A DNA stretch of 13,671 bases from Deltaproteobacteria bacterium (lineage in GTDB: Bacteria > Myxococcota_A > UBA796 > UBA2385): the NCBI GenBank assembly GCA_015489145.1, contig WGAH01000915.1:1-13671 (forward strand), read 5' to 3'. The notes beneath the pieces were generated by a model. It had not been told where the DNA came from. It searched no databases and saw nothing but the letters and a program-made list of their open reading frames with translations. Shown here in pieces: positions 10,898 to 13,671 of the stretch. Position 1 is the first letter of the stretch, and each line of letters opens with the position of its first letter. The position numbers and the translations under genes are program-made.

Positions 10898-13671
10898 TCA
10901 GAAGTCGGCGCGCACGCCCAGGAACGGCCGCGCCGGCAGGTGGTACAGCATGCCGTCGGTGCGCTGCCCGTCGCTGACGTCGACGATGGGCGCGAAGTCG
11001 CTCTTGAAGTTCAGGGCGTTGAGGATCTCGGCGTACACCGTGAGCCGGTAGCTCCGCATCGCCCGCCGCCACTCGGCGCGCAGGTCGAGGTCGCGGGTCG
11101 GGCCCAGCCGGTCGCAGTTCAGGCAGGTGAGCGCCACCGTCTCCCCGTCGGGGTTCGCCGAGACCCGGGACACCGGCCGCCCGGTGTGGAAGCTGTACCG
11201 GGCGGTGAGGCGCCACCGGGGACTCACCTGGAGCTCGCCGGCCACCCCCAGCGTGTGGCGCTGGTCCTGGGCCGGGGCGAAGTCCCGGGCGAAGACCGTG
11301 GCGAGGGGGTTGGTGCGCTCCGCTTCCAGGTAGCTGTAGGTCAGCGTGCCCGCCCAGCGCGGCGCCCGGGCGGCGAGGAGCACGTCCACGCCCCGGTTGC
11401 GCCCGCTGCCCGCGTTGGCGGCGTTCACGTCGGCGTGCCGCCAGTCGTCGGGCCAGACCACCAGGTCGTCGAGGAGGATGCGGTAGGCCTCCACCCGCAG
11501 CAAGCCGCCGGCGTCCTCGCCGGGCAGGGGGAAGGCCTGGTCCAGCCCGACGACGAGGTGCTCGGCCCGCTCGCTGCCCAGGTCGGGGTTGCCGATGTCG
11601 GCGTCCAGCCGCAGGGGATCGCTCGGGGTGCGGTGGTAGATGCCCCAGCTCACCTTGGGCACCGTGCCGGTGGGCAGCGGCAGGCTCGCCCCCAGCCGGG
11701 GCGACAGGAGCGTCTCGTCGGTGAGCCCGGCCCGGGTCGCCCGCAGGCCGGCGCGCAGGTTCACCGGGCCCGACCAGGTGTCCTGCACGTAGGCCGAGGT
11801 CTCGGGGAACTGGATCGACTCGTCCACCCCCACCGTGGGCCGGCCGTAGTCGGCCAGGGGCGCCCAGGTCCAGCGGGGCTCCGCTCGCGGGTCCTCGACG
11901 ATGCCGGCCACCTCGACGAGCCGCCAGGACAGCTCCACCCCCGTCGCCAGGGCGTGCCTCCCGAGCCGCACGTCGAGGTCGGTGCGGCCGAACCAGCGGT
12001 GGGCCACCGTCTCGCGCCGCGTTCGCGTACCGAGATCCCGGAGCATCCAGCCGTGATCCCGGGTCCACGCCGTCGTGCTCCACACGCGCACGCCCTCGCG
12101 GGGCTCGTAGCGGTGGTCCACCGACAGGAGGGAGAGGTCGTTGTCCATCTCGAAGCGGCCCTGCACGTCGACGAGGCTCTCGTCCGAGCTGTCGACGATG
12201 CCGATGGAATCGCCGGCCCGCAGCGCGGTGAACACCAGGCGGTTGCGCGCGTCGGGTCGCCAGGCCCACCGCCCGCTCAGCTCGCTGAACTCCGGGGCGG
12301 TGAAGGCGGTGTCGATGACCTGGGCCCACTTGAGCACCTGGAAGTAGCTCTCGAGGTAGGAGCGCCGCGCCGCCAGGGCGAAGGAGCTGCGGTCGCCCAC
12401 CGGCCCCATCGCCAGCGCCCGCATCGACGAGGCCGAGATGTCGACGGCGCCGTCCAGGTCGTCGCCGTCCTGCCGGGGGGCGCCGTCCCAGGAGTGGACC
12501 GAGAGCACCGCCGAGGTGGCCGCGGGCACGTCGGCCGGGGGCGCGCCGGCGTAGAAGTCCACCCCGCTCACCATGTCCGGGTTGAACATGCTGTTGAACC
12601 CGGCGAGGTGGAAGGGGTTGGACAGCGGCACCCGGTCGAGCAGGAACACCACCTCGTCGGCATCACCGCCCCGGGCGTGGAAGCTCGCCAGCATGTCGCC
12701 ATCGCTGACGATACCGGGAAGCGCGTGCACCGCGCGGCTCACGTCCTCCATCGAGCCGGGCGTGGTCTCGACGTCGCGCCGGGTCAGCTCGTAGCTGCCG
12801 GTGACCGCCGCCGTGTTCGCCTCCAGGGGCGCCCGGCGCACCTCCCGCCAGGTCTGCGTCTCGTAGGTGACGACCAGCTCGGCCTCGCCCGCGGGGTAGA
12901 GGGTGAAGCTGCGCTCGAGGTTCTGGCCGGCCTCGATGCGGATCTCGACCTCGCGGGTGTTCGTGGCCGGGTGGCTGATCGCGAGGCGGTAGCGACCGCT
13001 GGGAAGGAAGCGCACCCAGAAGCCGCCGCGGGCGTCCACCTCGACGGTGCGCTCCGGCGCCTCGGGGTCGTCGAGGCTGGCGATGCGAACCGTCGCGCCG
13101 GGCATCGGCAGTCCGTCGGGGTCGAGGACGACCCCGTGGAGGCTGCCGGGCACCGCCGTGTCCTGCTGGTCGGCGATGCCGAGGTCGAAGTGGAAGCGGT
13201 AGCGGAGCTGCACCGCCACCGGCTCGCCGTGCTCGCGGGCCGGTCGAAAGCGCAGCCGACGGGCCGCCTCCAGGGAGGCGAGGGAGAGCAGCTCGTCGGG
13301 GGAGCTTTCCACCGCGGCGTCCCGCACCGCGCCGTCGGGCCCCACGGTGAGGAGCAGCACCACGTCGCCCTGCACGCCGCGATCCCGCGCCGCCTGGGGG
13401 TAGGCCGGCGTGGCGGACTCCAGCAGCACCGGGCCCTCGAAGGCCGGCGGCGCCTCCTCCGCCGGGGCCTCCTCGGGGGCCGACGCCGCCGGGGCCTCGG
13501 CGGAGGTGCTGCCCGAATCCCCCGGCGCCGCCGCGTCCTTCGCCGTGCCGGGCGCCGGCGAACCCGCGTCCGCCTCGCCCTTCGCCGCCGCGGTCGTCCC
13601 ACCGAGGGCCGTCCCGTTTCCGAACACCCCCACGCCGAGCACGGCGCCGCGCAACCACCGCGCCGCGCCCC
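10898..13671 (-). CDS. TonB-dependent outer-membrane receptor with fused TonB C-terminal domain (5' partial)
   Basis: The frame is open to the window edge; counting from the TTG at 13654, 918 residues are visible. That TTG lies inside what looks like a signal peptide (RWLRGAVLGVGVFG), so the true start is probably outside. Order: Ala/Pro/Glu-rich linker (about 30-72); TonB C-terminal domain (about 76-158) with PAYPQAARDRGVQGDVVL and a LRFRPA segment; carboxypeptidase-regulatory-like beta-sandwich (about 170-255) with GVVLDPDGLPMPGATV; a TonB-box-like ELVVTYE (259-265); plug (about 285-390) with FHARGGDADEVVFLLDRVPL; then a beta-barrel ending in a terminal Phe (PFLGVRADF). Receptors of this type import large or scarce ligands across the outer membrane using TonB-ExbBD energy. 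Carrying a TonB-C domain in the same chain is unusual. An extracellular-type loop near the end has CLNC. Ligand unknown; the link to the polyene genes is positional only. Confidence 0.88.
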   Translation of the reverse strand, partial: GAARWLRGAVLGVGVFGNGTALGGTTAAAKGEADAGSPAPGTAKDAAAPGDSGSTSAEAPAASAPEEAPAEEAPPAFEGPVLLESATPAYPQAARDRGVQGDVVLLLTVGPDGAVRDAAVESSPDELLSLASLEAARRLRFRPAREHGEPVAVQLRYRFHFDLGIADQQDTAVPGSLHGVVLDPDGLPMPGATVRIASLDDPEAPERTVEVDARGGFWVRFLPSGRYRLAISHPATNTREVEIRIEAGQNLERSFTLYPAGEAELVVTYETQTWREVRRAPLEANTAAVTGSYELTRRDVETTPGSMEDVSRAVHALPGIVSDGDMLASFHARGGDADEVVFLLDRVPLSNPFHLAGFNSMFNPDMVSGVDFYAGAPPADVPAATSAVLSVHSWDGAPRQDGDDLDGAVDISASSMRALAMGPVGDRSSFALAARRSYLESYFQVLKWAQVIDTAFTAPEFSELSGRWAWRPDARNRLVFTALRAGDSIGIVDSSDESLVDVQGRFEMDNDLSLLSVDHRYEPREGVRVWSTTAWTRDHGWMLRDLGTRTRRETVAHRWFGRTDLDVRLGRHALATGVELSWRLVEVAGIVEDPRAEPRWTWAPLADYGRPTVGVDESIQFPETSAYVQDTWSGPVNLRAGLRATRAGLTDETLLSPRLGASLPLPTGTVPKVSWGIYHRTPSDPLRLDADIGNPDLGSERAEHLVVGLDQAFPLPGEDAGGLLRVEAYRILLDDLVVWPDDWRHADVNAANAGSGRNRGVDVLLAARAPRWAGTLTYSYLEAERTNPLATVFARDFAPAQDQRHTLGVAGELQVSPRWRLTARYSFHTGRPVSRVSANPDGETVALTCLNCDRLGPTRDLDLRAEWRRAMRSYRLTVYAEILNALNFKSDFAPIVDVSDGQRTDGMLYHLPARPFLGVRADF

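Noticed and set aside
10467..12329. Long minus-strand open frame overlapping the TonB receptor and running into ACP2
   Set aside because: Only its last 88 codons (from ATG 10730) look like a protein, an ACP. The rest is a frame-shifted shadow of the receptor gene, so there is no ACP fusion.
13652..13654. TTG at 13654 as the start of the TonB receptor
   Set aside because: The frame stays open to the window edge and the preceding residues extend a signal-peptide-like sequence, so the gene is treated as 5' partial.
1..13671. tRNA/rRNA genes, CRISPR arrays, insertion sequences, att sites
   Set aside because: No repeats with regular spacing, transposase-like proteins or tRNA-like cloverleaf sequences were seen on either strand.

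Overview
The window is very GC-rich with near-gapless coding on both strands. It reads as a chromosomal fragment of a Gram-negative, high-GC bacterium. A lipoprotein signal, an RND/MMPL exporter, an HtrB/LpxL-like acyltransferase and a TonB-dependent outer-membrane receptor all point to two membranes. A TonB C-terminal domain fused to a receptor suggests a myxobacterial or other deltaproteobacterial-type lineage, but that is inference; no rRNA or other taxonomic marker is present.

Layout. Positions 1-5034 (+ strand) hold a tightly coupled three-gene block whose 5' end lies outside the window: (i) the C-terminal half of an MMPL/RND exporter fused to a C45-type Ntn-hydrolase/acyltransferase domain and a TPR-like tail; (ii) a short DUF3261-like lipoprotein; (iii) a glycosyltransferase-2/lysophospholipid-acyltransferase fusion. 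Convergent to it, 5054-9894 (- strand) holds a type II fatty-acid/polyketide block transcribed from 9894 leftward: FabB-like ketosynthase, FabZ-like dehydratase, phytoene-desaturase/carotene-isomerase-like FAD oxidoreductase, FabF-like ketosynthase and, after a 167-nt gap, an acyl carrier protein. A 110-nt divergent region separates this from a DUF2062 membrane protein (10005-10460, +). That gene is convergent with a second acyl carrier protein (10467-10730, -). The right end (10898-13671, -) is a TonB-dependent receptor carrying its own TonB C-terminal domain and a carboxypeptidase-regulatory-like domain; its N-terminus runs off the window.

Interpretation. MMPL exporter, DUF3261-type lipoprotein, GT2-acyltransferase fusion, two ACPs, two ketosynthases and a FabZ-like dehydratase are the combination known from aryl polyene / xanthomonadin / flexirubin-type pigment clusters. 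The likely product is a polyene made on ACP by iterative condensation and dehydration, attached to a lipid by the membrane GT/acyltransferase, and moved toward the outer membrane by the MMPL protein and lipoprotein. No ketoreductase, aryl-acid ligase, ammonia-lyase, chain-length factor or thioesterase is visible; these may lie left of position 1 or elsewhere. The unusual elements are the MMPL-C45-TPR fusion, whose extra membrane segment should place the C45 domain in the periplasm, the carotenoid-type FAD oxidoreductase inside the KS/DH operon, and the TonB-receptor fusion next door.
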